The notes under the pieces are model-generated. The model was not told the DNA's origin, made no database searches, and was given only the letters and a program-made list of their open reading frames with translations. A stretch of DNA of 64,000 bases from Schaalia odontolytica (GTDB taxonomy: Bacteria; Actinomycetota; Actinomycetes; Actinomycetales; Actinomycetaceae). Shown piece after piece: positions 16,474-25,857 of this stretch (its first letter is position 1; each line of letters starts with the position of its first letter). The stretch lies in NCBI RefSeq assembly GCF_031191545.1, contig NZ_CP133472.1, positions 682,001 through 746,000 on the forward strand, in the 5' to 3' direction. A program made the position numbers and the translations under genes.

Positions 16474-17487
16474 TCAGACCAGGCGATCCACCATCAGGTT
16501 AGCGAAGGCCTCGAGCGCCGTCCTGGCCTCACCCTTGGGCAGCGGTGCCAGTGCAGCGACCGCGTCATTCGCCCAGGTGCGCGCAAGGAGGCGTGTCTCC
16601 TCGAGCACGTCGTGCCTACGCAGCTGCTCGACAACCGAAGCGAGTGCCTCGTCGGAGGACAGGTCCCCCGTCAGCTCGCTGAGGATGCGCGCACCGGCCT
16701 CGTCGATAGTTCCGGCGGCCGCGCGGCGGCGCAGAAGGAGGACGGGAAGCGTGTCGACGCCCTCGCGCAAATCCGTGCCGGGGGTCTTGCCCGACTGCTC
16801 GCCCGAAGACGCCAGGTCGAGCACGTCGTCGGCGATCTGAAAGGCGACGCCGACCTTCTCGCCGAAGTCACTGACCACGTCAGCCATCAGCTGGCCAGCA
16901 CCCGACAGCAGCGCGCCGAAGGACGCGGCGGTGGAGACGAGCGAGCCCGTCTTGTCCGCCAGGACCTGCAGGTAGAAGTCGACGCGATCAGTGCCGTCCG
17001 TCGGACCGAAGGTCTCGTTCAGCTGGCCCTCACACAGGCGTTCGAAGGTGCGCGCGTGGTGGGTGACCATCTCGGGCCCCAGGGAGGCAACCAGGAGGGA
17101 GGCGCGGGCGAACAGGATGTCACCGGCCAGGATCGCCCGGTTGTTGCCCCACAGATGCTGAGCCGAGGGCACGCCGCGACGAGTCGGCGCGGAGTCCATG
17201 ACGTCGTCGTGATACAGGGACGCCAGGTGCGTCAGCTCCACGGCCGTGGCCGCCGTGATGACCTGCTCGTCAAGCGCTCGCTCGGCATCGCCCAGCTGCG
17301 CGCACACGAGCGTCAACAGCGGACGCATCCGCTTGCCGCCGGCGACAGCGAGGTGACGGGTCAGCTCGTCCGTCAGATCACGCGACGAGGACACGGCGTC
17401 GAGGAGACGACGCTCGACGACCTCGAGCCCCGGGGTAATACGGGACTCGAGGTCGGGAACATGAAGGTCGGGTGTTTGAGCGCTCAC
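16474..17487 (-). CDS. Polyprenyl diphosphate synthase (menaquinone side chain)
   Basis: A 337-residue trans-prenyltransferase that extends FPP/GGPP with IPP. Both aspartate-rich motifs are intact: HLASLYHDDVMDSAP (DDxxD, first) and FQIADDVLDLASS (second); GGKRMRPLL is the usual IPP-binding segment. Product length cannot be read directly, but its place as last gene of the nuo transcript points to the menaquinone side chain (hepta- to decaprenyl). Start GTG 17487 overlaps the nuoN stop as GTGA, implying translational coupling; a longer frame from 17568 would lie largely inside nuoN and is not preferred. Confidence 0.9.
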   Translation of the reverse strand: MSAQTPDLHVPDLESRITPGLEVVERRLLDAVSSSRDLTDELTRHLAVAGGKRMRPLLTLVCAQLGDAERALDEQVITAATAVELTHLASLYHDDVMDSAPTRRGVPSAQHLWGNNRAILAGDILFARASLLVASLGPEMVTHHARTFERLCEGQLNETFGPTDGTDRVDFYLQVLADKTGSLVSTAASFGALLSGAGQLMADVVSDFGEKVGVAFQIADDVLDLASSGEQSGKTPGTDLREGVDTLPVLLLRRRAAAGTIDEAGARILSELTGDLSSDEALASVVEQLRRHDVLEETRLLARTWANDAVAALAPLPKGEARTALEAFANLMVDRLV

Positions 17488-19052
17488 GGAATCAGTATGA
17501 CGATCTTTTCGAGCAGACTCAACACGGGACCCGGGAAGACGCCCAGGGCGAGCGTCCCAATCGCGCACACGATGATCGCCAGAGCGGACAGGCCCTCCGA
17601 CTTCACCACGACGGACTCTTCACCGGGCTCGGTGAAGAACATCAGGCGCACGAGGCGGAAGTAGAAGAACGCGGTGATCGCCGAGGCCACAAGGCCCACG
17701 ATCGCGAGCCAGCCGATGCCGCCCTTGATCGCGTCGGAGAAAACCACGAACTTACCAATGAAACCGCCGGTCAGCGGGATGCCAGCAAACGACAGCAGGA
17801 AGACGAGCATCGCGCCCGCGATCCACGGGTTGGTGCGGCCGATGCCCGCCCACTTGCGCAGGCTCGTCGCCTCGCCGAGGACGTTGCCGTCCGCATCGCG
17901 GCCACGCACGAGCGAGACCACCGCGAAGGCACCAACCGTCGCCAGGCCGTAACCGAGCGTGTAGAACAACACATGACCCGTACCGCCCTTCTGGATCGCG
18001 AGGATGCCCATGAGGATGAAGCCCGCGTGAGCGATCGACGAGTAGGCCAGCATCCGCTTGACGTCATCCTGCACGAGGCCGGCGAAGGTACCGACGAGGA
18101 TCGTCAGGACTGCGACGGCGGCAAAGACGTACAGGAAGTCCCACTGCAGGTAGGCGGCGACGGCCTGGTAGAAACGAGCCATCGCGGCGAACGCGGCGAC
18201 CTTCACGGCAGCGGCCATGAAGCCCGTGACCGGGGTCGGGGCGCCCGTGTAGACGTCGGGTGTCCACGCGTGGAAGGGGGCGGCACCCACCTTGAACAGC
18301 AGGCCGACCATCACGCAGAACACGCCGATGAGGACCATCCAGTCCATGGAGGTGTCCGACGAGATCGCCTCGCCCAGCGCCGAGATGCGCAGCGAATTGG
18401 AGAAACCGAAGAGGAACGCCGAACCCATCAGCATGAAGCCCGAGGAGAATGCGCCCAGCACGAAGTACTTCAGGGCGGCCTCGTAGGACAGCTGACGGCG
18501 ACGACGCGCGGTCGCAGCCATGATGTACAGCGGCAGCGACATGACCTCAAGGGCCACAAAGAGCGTCACGAAGTTATCCGCCGCAGGGAAGATCATCATG
18601 CCGCCCAGCGAGAACAGGGTCAGCGGGAAGATCTCCGAGCGCTGGTAGCCCTTACGTTCCGACAGCTCCTCGGCCGCCGAGTCCGGGCGATCCGAAGGCT
18701 GGCCTGCGAACGCGCCGTCGCCGACGGTCGTACGGTCGGCCATCACGAGAACCGCGAGGAAGCCAATGATGACGAGCACCGACTGGGCGACGATCGTCAG
18801 CGGGTCCTCGATGTACTCCCCCAGCGAGGCCGGCGCGGCCACGACGGGAGCCCACCGCAGCGCGAGCATGACGCAGGCACCCGCGGTTGCCAGGATCGAC
18901 AGGCCGATCACGATGGGACGGCGTGCCTTGGCCGGGGCGAAGGCCTCGACGAGGACACCGAGGACGGCGGCGCCGAGCACGATGAGGATCGGCGCGAGGC
19001 TCAGCCACTGAACCTCGGGGGCCTGGAAGTTAGCCATGGGTAGAACGTTCAC
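17484..19052 (-). CDS. nuoN: NADH-quinone oxidoreductase subunit N
   Basis: A 522-residue antiporter-like membrane subunit of complex I with about 14 TM helices, carrying one proton channel. The conserved Lys/Glu pattern is seen around LYIMAATARRRRQLSYEAALKYFVLGAFSSGFML and FKVGAAPFHAWTPDVYTGAPTPVTGFMAAAVKVAAF, both hallmark NuoN segments. Start GTG 19052 overlaps the nuoM stop (GTGA); ATG 19037 is an alternative. Last of the nuo genes, coupled to the polyprenyl synthase gene. Confidence 0.96.
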   Translation of the reverse strand: MNVLPMANFQAPEVQWLSLAPILIVLGAAVLGVLVEAFAPAKARRPIVIGLSILATAGACVMLALRWAPVVAAPASLGEYIEDPLTIVAQSVLVIIGFLAVLVMADRTTVGDGAFAGQPSDRPDSAAEELSERKGYQRSEIFPLTLFSLGGMMIFPAADNFVTLFVALEVMSLPLYIMAATARRRRQLSYEAALKYFVLGAFSSGFMLMGSAFLFGFSNSLRISALGEAISSDTSMDWMVLIGVFCVMVGLLFKVGAAPFHAWTPDVYTGAPTPVTGFMAAAVKVAAFAAMARFYQAVAAYLQWDFLYVFAAVAVLTILVGTFAGLVQDDVKRMLAYSSIAHAGFILMGILAIQKGGTGHVLFYTLGYGLATVGAFAVVSLVRGRDADGNVLGEATSLRKWAGIGRTNPWIAGAMLVFLLSFAGIPLTGGFIGKFVVFSDAIKGGIGWLAIVGLVASAITAFFYFRLVRLMFFTEPGEESVVVKSEGLSALAIIVCAIGTLALGVFPGPVLSLLEKIVILIP

Positions 19053-20608
19053 TGTGCGCTCCCTTCAACGGTGGCGCCGACCTGCGAGTTGGTCAGGTCG
19101 AGGTCTGAAGCAACCGGGGTCAGGGCGCTCACGAGAGGCGCCGACCAGATACCAAGGATGAGCATCGCGGCCACGAGCGGGACCATGACGCCGCGCTCGC
19201 GAGCGCCGAGGTCCGCTAGGTCCTCCTTGCCCGCGCCCGGAGCGCCGGTGAAGACGCGCTGGTAGGGCATGAGCACGTACAGGGCGGCAATGACGACGCC
19301 CAGCACCGCGAAGAGCGCCAGCGGCGCGCTGACCGACCAAGTGCCCATGAGCACGAGGTACTCGGGAACAAAGCCGGACAGGCCCGGCAGTGCGATGGAG
19401 GCGAGACCGGAGACGAGCCACAGGCCCGCGAGAACCGGGGTCACGCGCTGCATGCCGACGTACTCGCGCATGTCCTGCGTGCCACCGCGGCGCGAGAGCC
19501 AGCCGGAGAGCAGGAACATCGCGGCGATCGACACGCCGTGGGCGACCATGTAGAACATGGCACCGACGAGAGCAATCTGCGAACCGATGAAGATACCCAG
19601 AACCATGAAGCCGAAGTGCGACACCGAGGTGTAGGACACGAGGCGCATGATGTCATTCTGGCCGTTCGCCGACAGGCCTCCCCACAGGATGGAGATCACG
19701 GCGAGGACGCACATAACCCACTTCGCCGAGGAGGCCGCTGCGGGTGTGAGCTGCAGGCACAGGGCGATCATGCCGAAGGTGCCGATCTTGTCCAGGACAC
19801 CGACGAGCAGGACCGAGGTGCCGGGGCGGGCAACGGCGGCCGTGTCGGGCAGCCACGTGTGGACCGGAACCATGGGGGCCTTGATCGCGAAGGCGACCAT
19901 GAAGGTCACGAAGACGACCATCTGAACCGCCATCGGGGCGTTCGGCATGATCTGGGTGAGCGTGTCCATGCGGAACAGCGTCGAGACGTCCTGCGCCGCG
20001 TTCGAGCTCATCGCCCACAGGTAGAGGATGCCACCGAGCATCACGAGTCCGCCAAACAGCGAGTACAGCAGGAACTTCATGGCGGCCTTGTGACGCGCGG
20101 CCTCCTCACCGACGCCGTAGCGACCGATCATGAGGTACAGGGGCACGAGCATCGCCTCAAAGGCGAAGTAGAAGACCGTCAGGTCGTAGGCCGCGAAGAT
20201 GACGACCATGAACGCCTGGAGGGCCAGGACGAGCGCCGGGTAGGCACCGCGGTCCGCGGCATCGTCCTCGTCCCACCCCGCGATGAGCACGAGCGGCACG
20301 AGGCCGATGGCCAGCAGGATCATGACGAGGCCCAGCGCGCTAACGCCGAGAGACCAGGTGATGCCGATCTGGGGGATCCACAGGTGGCTCTCGTACACCT
20401 GGTACGAGGCCGGGGCAGACCAGTCGAACACGGAGGCGGCGACGTACACGCCGAGCGCGAGCTCGACGAGGGCGATCGCCAGAGCGACCACGCGCCCAAC
20501 GGCGCGCCTCAGGGGCGGGACGAAGCCGAGGAGGGCCGCGCCCGCGGCCGGAACGGCCACGAGGACGGACAGCCACGGGAAGTTAGCAGCAACCATTGCA
20601 CTTTCCAT
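19049..20608 (-). CDS. nuoM: NADH-quinone oxidoreductase subunit M
   Basis: A 519-residue antiporter-like proton-pumping subunit. Visible family segments: PLVLIAGWDEDD, FAFEAMLVPLYLMIGRYG (conserved Glu), VAFAIKAPMVPVHTWLPDTA (conserved Lys, HTWLPDAH-type motif) and SYTSVSHFGFMVLGIF. ATG 20608 is chosen because AAGGGG stands 9 nt upstream; a frame continuing to GTG 20668 would overlap nuoL. The gene begins 13 nt after the nuoL stop and overlaps nuoN by 4 nt. Confidence 0.96.
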   Translation of the reverse strand: MESAMVAANFPWLSVLVAVPAAGAALLGFVPPLRRAVGRVVALAIALVELALGVYVAASVFDWSAPASYQVYESHLWIPQIGITWSLGVSALGLVMILLAIGLVPLVLIAGWDEDDAADRGAYPALVLALQAFMVVIFAAYDLTVFYFAFEAMLVPLYLMIGRYGVGEEAARHKAAMKFLLYSLFGGLVMLGGILYLWAMSSNAAQDVSTLFRMDTLTQIMPNAPMAVQMVVFVTFMVAFAIKAPMVPVHTWLPDTAAVARPGTSVLLVGVLDKIGTFGMIALCLQLTPAAASSAKWVMCVLAVISILWGGLSANGQNDIMRLVSYTSVSHFGFMVLGIFIGSQIALVGAMFYMVAHGVSIAAMFLLSGWLSRRGGTQDMREYVGMQRVTPVLAGLWLVSGLASIALPGLSGFVPEYLVLMGTWSVSAPLALFAVLGVVIAALYVLMPYQRVFTGAPGAGKEDLADLGARERGVMVPLVAAMLILGIWSAPLVSALTPVASDLDLTNSQVGATVEGSAQ

Positions 20609-20621
20609 TGTCGTGTACCCC

Positions 20622-22598
20622 TTACAGCCTGAATCCGAGGACGATGGCCAGGGCGAGGATGACGCCACCCAGAATGTAGGCGGCGTACGTGCGCACGAGG
20701 CCGTTCTGGGTGATGCCGACGAGGCGTCCGAGCAGCTGGGAACCAGCGCCGAGGCCGTTCAGCGCACCGTCGATGGCGCTCGCATCGCCGACTGTCGCGA
20801 CGGTGACGAGGCCCTTGGCGGGCACCATGAACAGGGTCTCGTTGACGGTGTCCTGGTAGAGGTCGCGGCGTGCGGCCTCGGTCAGGACGTTGCCTGCGGG
20901 GACGGAGGTGGGAACCTCGTCGCGCCCGTACTTCATCCACGCGATGAGCGCGCCGAGGATGACGAGGGCGAGGGTGGCTCCCTGAATGACGTATTCGTTG
21001 AGGACGGGGTGGCCGTGCTCGAGCTCGCCGATCGCTGGGGCAAGCCAGTTGACGAAGGTGTCACCGATGGACAAGGCGGCGCCCAGGACGACCGCTCCGA
21101 TCGCGAGGATGATCATGGGGATCGTCATGAGGGGGCCGGACTCGTGCGGATGCACCGGGGAGCCCTCCGCCTCGGTAGTCCAGCGGGCCTTGCCGTGGAA
21201 CGTCATGAAGAAGAGGCGCGACATGTAGAAAGCGGTCACGCCCGCGCCGACCAGGGTGACCAGGCCGTAGACCCAACCGATCCACGCGGCCTCGGTGGCG
21301 CCAAAGGTGTGCGCGCTAAACGCGGCCTCAATGATCTTGTCCTTCGACCAGTAGCCGGACAGCGGCGGGACGCCGAGGATCGCGAGCCAACCCATCATGA
21401 ACGTCAGCCACGTGACCTTCATGGCACCGCGCAGGGCGCCGAAGCGGCGCATGTTCACCTGGTCGCCCATTCCGTGCATGACGGAACCGGCACCGAGGAA
21501 CATGAGGGCCTTGAAGAAGCCGTGGGTGAACAGGTGGAAGATCGCGAACGCCCAACCGATGGGACCCAGGCCCGCGCCCAGCATCATGTACCCGATCTGG
21601 CTCATGGTCGAGGCGGCGAGGACCTTCTTCATGTCGTCCTTCGCGGAACCGACGATCGCACCGAAGAGGAGCGTGATCGCACCGATGACGGCGACGGCGG
21701 TCGCGGCCACCGGAGCCGCGAGGAAGACGGCACCGGAGCGAACGATCAGGTAGACGCCGGCGGTGACCATCGTGGCCGCGTGGATAAGCGCGGACACCGG
21801 GGTCGGGCCAGCCATGGCGTCACCCAGCCACGCCTGCAGCGGGAACTGTGCGGACTTACCACAGGCTGCGACCAAGAGGAAGAATCCAATGACGGTCGCC
21901 GACGCCGTCGGGATCGAAGCGACTGAAGCGGAGACCTCGGAGAAGGACACCGAGTGGAAGGAAGCGACCATCGCCATCATGGCGATCAGCATGCCCATGT
22001 CGCCGACACGGTTCATGACGAACGCCTTCTTGGCGGCTACCGCGTACGCGGGGACATGGTTCCAGAAGCCAATCAGCAAGTAGGAGGCTAGACCCACGCC
22101 TTCCCAACCGGCGAAGAGGCCGGCGTAGGAATCCGAGAGGACCAGGGTCAGCATCGCCGCGATGAAGAAGTTCAGGTAGGCGAAGAAGCGGCGGCGAGCC
22201 TCGTCGTGCTCCATGTACGCGATCGCATACACGTGGATGAGCGAACCGACGAAGGTCACCAGGATCACGAAGGTGATCGACAGCGGGTCCACGAGAAGAC
22301 CGAAGTCGACGGTGAAGTCACCCGCCGGGATCCACGTGAACAGCGTCTGCTGGAAACGACGCGCCGCTTCGGGGGCGTTCGACATCTGGGCGGCGATCAG
22401 CGCGCCGACCACGAAGGTCGACCAGGAGGCTAGCGTCGCCAGCAGGTGGCCCCACCTGTTCGAGGCGCGGCCCAGCAGGAGGAGCAGGCCGGCGCTGGCC
22501 AGCGGGATGAGGATGAGCAGCCACGCGTAGGAGGCAGCTCCGGTTGCCGCGACCGTATCGACTGTGCCGGTAGCCTGAGCGGGAATGAAGGTGGTCAT
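20622..22598 (-). CDS. nuoL: NADH-quinone oxidoreductase subunit L
   Basis: A 658-residue antiporter-like subunit at the far end of the complex I membrane arm. About 16 TM helices and the C-terminal amphipathic/lateral helix region (residues about 500-650). Hallmarks: AYMEHDEARRRFFAYLNFF, FAGWEGVGLASYLLIGFW (conserved Glu), FPLQAWLGDAMAGPTPVSALIHAATMVTAGVYL, and FKALMFLGAGSVMHGMGDQ. Begins 14 nt after nuoK. Confidence 0.97.
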   Translation of the reverse strand: MTTFIPAQATGTVDTVAATGAASYAWLLILIPLASAGLLLLLGRASNRWGHLLATLASWSTFVVGALIAAQMSNAPEAARRFQQTLFTWIPAGDFTVDFGLLVDPLSITFVILVTFVGSLIHVYAIAYMEHDEARRRFFAYLNFFIAAMLTLVLSDSYAGLFAGWEGVGLASYLLIGFWNHVPAYAVAAKKAFVMNRVGDMGMLIAMMAMVASFHSVSFSEVSASVASIPTASATVIGFFLLVAACGKSAQFPLQAWLGDAMAGPTPVSALIHAATMVTAGVYLIVRSGAVFLAAPVAATAVAVIGAITLLFGAIVGSAKDDMKKVLAASTMSQIGYMMLGAGLGPIGWAFAIFHLFTHGFFKALMFLGAGSVMHGMGDQVNMRRFGALRGAMKVTWLTFMMGWLAILGVPPLSGYWSKDKIIEAAFSAHTFGATEAAWIGWVYGLVTLVGAGVTAFYMSRLFFMTFHGKARWTTEAEGSPVHPHESGPLMTIPMIILAIGAVVLGAALSIGDTFVNWLAPAIGELEHGHPVLNEYVIQGATLALVILGALIAWMKYGRDEVPTSVPAGNVLTEAARRDLYQDTVNETLFMVPAKGLVTVATVGDASAIDGALNGLGAGSQLLGRLVGITQNGLVRTYAAYILGGVILALAIVLGFRL

Positions 22599-22612
22599 GC
22601 GTGTGTCCTCCT

Positions 22613-22912
22613 TCAGTTCTTCAGCAGGTTGAGATCGTCCATGCTCGTGGTCGAGCGCGAACGATAGATGGACACGATGATCGACAGGCCGACGACGACT
22701 TCGGCGGCCGCGACGACCATGACGAAGAACGCCATGATCTCTCCGTCAACGTTGGAGTTAATGCGCGCGAACGTCACGAGCACGAGGTTCGCGGCGTTGA
22801 GCATCATTTCGACACCCATGAGCGCGATGACAGCGCTGCGGCGCACGAGGACCGTGGTCGCACCGATGGCGAACAGCACACCCGCAAGGATGAGGTACCA
22901 GGCGAGGCTCAC
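22613..22912 (-). CDS. nuoK: NADH-quinone oxidoreductase subunit K
   Basis: A 99-residue three-helix subunit (MrpC-like) with the two buried glutamates expected for the E-channel: the first in [16 protein letters not shown] and the second in [15 protein letters not shown]. Length is normal. Overlaps the nuoJ stop by 4 nt. Confidence 0.96.
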   Translation of the reverse strand: MSLAWYLILAGVLFAIGATTVLVRRSAVIALMGVEMMLNAANLVLVTFARINSNVDGEIMAFFVMVVAAAEVVVGLSIIVSIYRSRSTTSMDDLNLLKN

Positions 22913-23886
22913 TTGCTCTCCTCCTTCTTCTCAATGGGGGTGGTGGTGCGCGCCTTGCGGGCCCGAGGCTGGGCCAGGCCGGTGGGCGCGGCGGCGCCGG
23001 GCATCCCGAAGGAACCTGAGCGCGGGACGTCGGGCGTGCGCCCGATGGTGTAGGGCGACTCGTCGAGGTCGGAGGTGCCGGCATCCTCGGTGCGCGCGAG
23101 TGCGAGCTGCTCGGAGACCTCGGGGGTGACCTCGCCGATCGTGCGGGTCAGGCCACGCACGCGAAGGACTCGAGGCACCGACTCCTCGACCGGTCCGAGC
23201 GTCTCACCGGAGATGGCGGGCACGTCGGCCGCGTTCGACTTGGCGTAGACACCGGGGGCGGGCAGCTGACCGATGCGGGCACCCTTCTGCGCGAATGCAC
23301 GCATCTTGTTACGAGCCGTCTCGGCCTGGTCGGCCTTCGGGGTAAGACGATCCGAGTGGGTCAGCAGCATCGCGCCGACGGCGGCGGTGATCAGCAGGCC
23401 ACCGGCGAGCTCCATGCTCAGCCAGTGCTGCTGGAACAGCATGATCGCCAGGTCGGTGATGGGCTGATTCGAGTAGGGATCGACCTCGCTGGCGGGGTGC
23501 GTGGCGGGCATGGACTTCAGGATCGCCGTCGCGACGATGACGATCAGTCCGAGGCCACCGAGCACGGCAGCGACGATCGCGCCGCGGGACTGGCGGGCGT
23601 AGTCGTCGGAGGTGCCGATACCGATCAGCATGATGACGAAGAGGAAGAGCATCATGATCGCGCCGGTGTACACGACGATCTGCGCGACACCCAGGAAGGG
23701 GGCGCTATTCGCGATGTACAGGACCGCAAGGCCGAGCATGACGCCGACCATGCAGATGACCGAGTGCGCGGCCTTCTTGAAGAAGAGGACACCCGCAGCG
23801 CAGGCGACCATGAAGATGGCCGTGCATGCGAAGAGGATGATCTCCCCCGTTGACCCCATCATGGGCCAACCGTTGGACAGGTTCAT
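22909..23886 (-). CDS. nuoJ: NADH-quinone oxidoreductase subunit J with long C-terminal tail
   Basis: Residues 1-170 form the five-helix membrane subunit ([48 protein letters not shown] containing the conserved Tyr/Gly of TM3, [25 protein letters not shown]). Residues about 195-325 are a hydrophilic tail rich in Ala, Pro, Arg and Glu ([36 protein letters not shown]) ending in KKEESK. NuoJ is usually 160-270 residues, so this tail is long even for actinobacteria; it should face the cytoplasm. Overlaps nuoI by one base and nuoK by four. Confidence 0.95.
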   Translation of the reverse strand: MNLSNGWPMMGSTGEIILFACTAIFMVACAAGVLFFKKAAHSVICMVGVMLGLAVLYIANSAPFLGVAQIVVYTGAIMMLFLFVIMLIGIGTSDDYARQSRGAIVAAVLGGLGLIVIVATAILKSMPATHPASEVDPYSNQPITDLAIMLFQQHWLSMELAGGLLITAAVGAMLLTHSDRLTPKADQAETARNKMRAFAQKGARIGQLPAPGVYAKSNAADVPAISGETLGPVEESVPRVLRVRGLTRTIGEVTPEVSEQLALARTEDAGTSDLDESPYTIGRTPDVPRSGSFGMPGAAAPTGLAQPRARKARTTTPIEKKEESK

Positions 23887-24536
23887 CAGTGTGCCTCCTC
23901 GGCGACTCGTACCGTCTTGAGGGAGGGGTCGTCGGGGCGGCGGCTCGCAACCCAGTCAACCTGGGCGGCGGTGGGGCCGGTGACTTCCCCGCAGTAGTAG
24001 TCGATGTCGTTCTTAGCCTCGACCATGGGGTGGGGCGTTGCGAGCATGCCGTCTGCGAGCGGGACCAGGAGGTCTTCCTTCTCGTAGATGTCGTCTTCGC
24101 GGGTGTACTTGGCGATCTCGAAGTCGTTCGTCATCGTCAGGGCGCGCGTGGGGCAGGCCTCGATGCACATGCCGCAGAAGATGCAACGCAGGTAGTTGAT
24201 CTGATAGACGCGGCCGTAGCGCTCGCCCGCCGAGAACTGTTCCTCGGGGGTGTTAGACGCGGCCTCGACGAAGATCGCGTCAGCGGGGCACGCCCAGGCG
24301 CACAGCTCGCAGCCGACGCATTTTTCCAGGCCGTCGTCGTAGCGGTTGAGCTGGTGACGTCCGTGGAAACGGGGCATGACGCGCGCGGGTTCGCGCGGGT
24401 ACTGCTCGGTGACGGTGGGCCGGAAGAAGGAAGCCATGGTGACTCCGTAGCCGGCCATGGGTGCGACGAACTGGGCGAACGCACCCTTGGGGTCATGCTC
24501 GAAGAGCATTTCCTCGTCGGTGGTCTTCTCACTCAT
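23886..24536 (-). CDS. nuoI: NADH-quinone oxidoreductase subunit I
   Basis: A 216-residue peripheral subunit binding clusters N6a and N6b. Both 8-iron ferredoxin motifs are complete: [12 protein letters not shown] and [12 protein letters not shown]. The N-terminal [14 protein letters not shown] and [12 protein letters not shown] are standard for actinobacterial NuoI. ATG 24536 (MSEKTTDEE) is preferred; it lies 8 nt inside the end of nuoH. The longer frame to 24617 is an overlap artefact. Confidence 0.96.
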   Translation of the reverse strand: MSEKTTDEEMLFEHDPKGAFAQFVAPMAGYGVTMASFFRPTVTEQYPREPARVMPRFHGRHQLNRYDDGLEKCVGCELCAWACPADAIFVEAASNTPEEQFSAGERYGRVYQINYLRCIFCGMCIEACPTRALTMTNDFEIAKYTREDDIYEKEDLLVPLADGMLATPHPMVEAKNDIDYYCGEVTGPTAAQVDWVASRRPDDPSLKTVRVAEEAH

Positions 24537-25857
24537 CGGTGGACTCCTTCGGGCTATCGATTGCCGAGGCCGTCGCCAGTTCGCCCTCGATGGTGGCGAG
24601 TCCGCGCGGCGAGGCAACGGGTGTCTGTCCGGGCAGCGGCGGGACGGGGAAGCCGTCCTCGAAGCCGGTGTATTCGCGCTCGGAGGCGGGGATCTCCTCG
24701 GGCTCGGACTTGTCCGTCAGCCAGATGATCGCCAGGGCGATCACGAAGAGGACACCGACGCCTCCGAACAGGATGTGGTTGGGCAGCTGGACGAACTGGG
24801 TGATGCCGCGCACGAGGGCGACGAGCACGAGCCAGCCCAGGGCGATGGGCATCAGGCGCTTCCAGCCGAGATTCATGAACTGGTCGTAGCGGAAACGCAG
24901 CAGCGTGGCGCGCGTCCAGACCAGCAGGAACATGAAGAACCAGATCTTGAGGAAGAACCACAGCATGCCCCACCAACCGGAGTTGAGGAACTCGACGTGG
25001 GAGAGCGGCCACGGGGCGTGCCATCCGCCGAAGAACATCGTGGTGGCCACGGCCGAGACGTTGAGCATGTTGACGTACTCGGACAGGTAGTACCAGCCGA
25101 ACTTCATCGACGAGTATTCGGTCATGTGGCCCGCGACGATCTCGCCTTCGGCCTCGGGGAGGTCGAAGGGAAGACGGTTAACCTCGCCGGTGGCGCTGAT
25201 GCAGTAGATGACGAACGCGGGGAACAGGGTGAATGCCCACCAGAACTGTCCCTGGGCCGCAACGATCTGCGAGGTGGACATGGAGCCCGACATGAGGAAG
25301 ACGCTCACGAGGGACAGGCCCATGGCCAGTTCGTAGGAGATGACCTGCGCGGAGGAACGCACGGCACCGTACAGGGGCAGGGTCGAGCGGGTCGACCAGC
25401 CACCGAGAACGATGCCGTACAGGCCCAGCGAGGCGATCGCCAGGATGTACAGGGAGGCGACGGGCATGTCGGCGAGCTGCAGCGGCGTGGAGTGGCCGAA
25501 GATCATCACGTTCGGGCCCATCGGGATCACGGCGTAGACGCTAAACGCCGCGAACGCCGCGATCGCGGGGGCCAGGAAGTACAGGAACCTCTCGGCCCGA
25601 CGGGTCCACATGTCCTCCTTGAAGAGGAGCTTGCCGGCGTCGGCGAACGCCTGGAATAGGCCGAGGGGGCCCGCCACGTTCGGGCCGGGACGCGTCTGCA
25701 TGCGGCCCAGGCCTCGGCGTTCGACCCACAGTGCTATCAGCACGTTGGCGATGAGGAAGACGATGATGAACACCGCCTTGATCAGGCTGAGCCACCAGGT
25801 TTCGTGGCTGAAGTCCGCGGCGGTGTACTCCGGGACTGCGAAAGGAGCGAGTGTCAT
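24529..25857 (-). CDS. nuoH: NADH-quinone oxidoreductase subunit H
   Basis: A 442-residue membrane subunit forming the quinone-binding chamber roof with NuoB and NuoD. Conserved: [39 protein letters not shown], the acidic loop [25 protein letters not shown] and [27 protein letters not shown]. The C-terminal ~50 residues are hydrophilic. ATG 25857 overlaps the nuoG stop as ATGA, so the in-frame extension to 25953 is rejected. Confidence 0.96.
   Translation of the reverse strand: MTLAPFAVPEYTAADFSHETWWLSLIKAVFIIVFLIANVLIALWVERRGLGRMQTRPGPNVAGPLGLFQAFADAGKLLFKEDMWTRRAERFLYFLAPAIAAFAAFSVYAVIPMGPNVMIFGHSTPLQLADMPVASLYILAIASLGLYGIVLGGWSTRSTLPLYGAVRSSAQVISYELAMGLSLVSVFLMSGSMSTSQIVAAQGQFWWAFTLFPAFVIYCISATGEVNRLPFDLPEAEGEIVAGHMTEYSSMKFGWYYLSEYVNMLNVSAVATTMFFGGWHAPWPLSHVEFLNSGWWGMLWFFLKIWFFMFLLVWTRATLLRFRYDQFMNLGWKRLMPIALGWLVLVALVRGITQFVQLPNHILFGGVGVLFVIALAIIWLTDKSEPEEIPASEREYTGFEDGFPVPPLPGQTPVASPRGLATIEGELATASAIDSPKESTDE

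Noticed and set aside
17472-21926. Long plus-strand open frames opposite nuoL-nuoN
   Set aside because: Antisense to conserved nuo genes and very rich in Asp/His/Arg/Gln, the usual shadow of membrane-protein codons.
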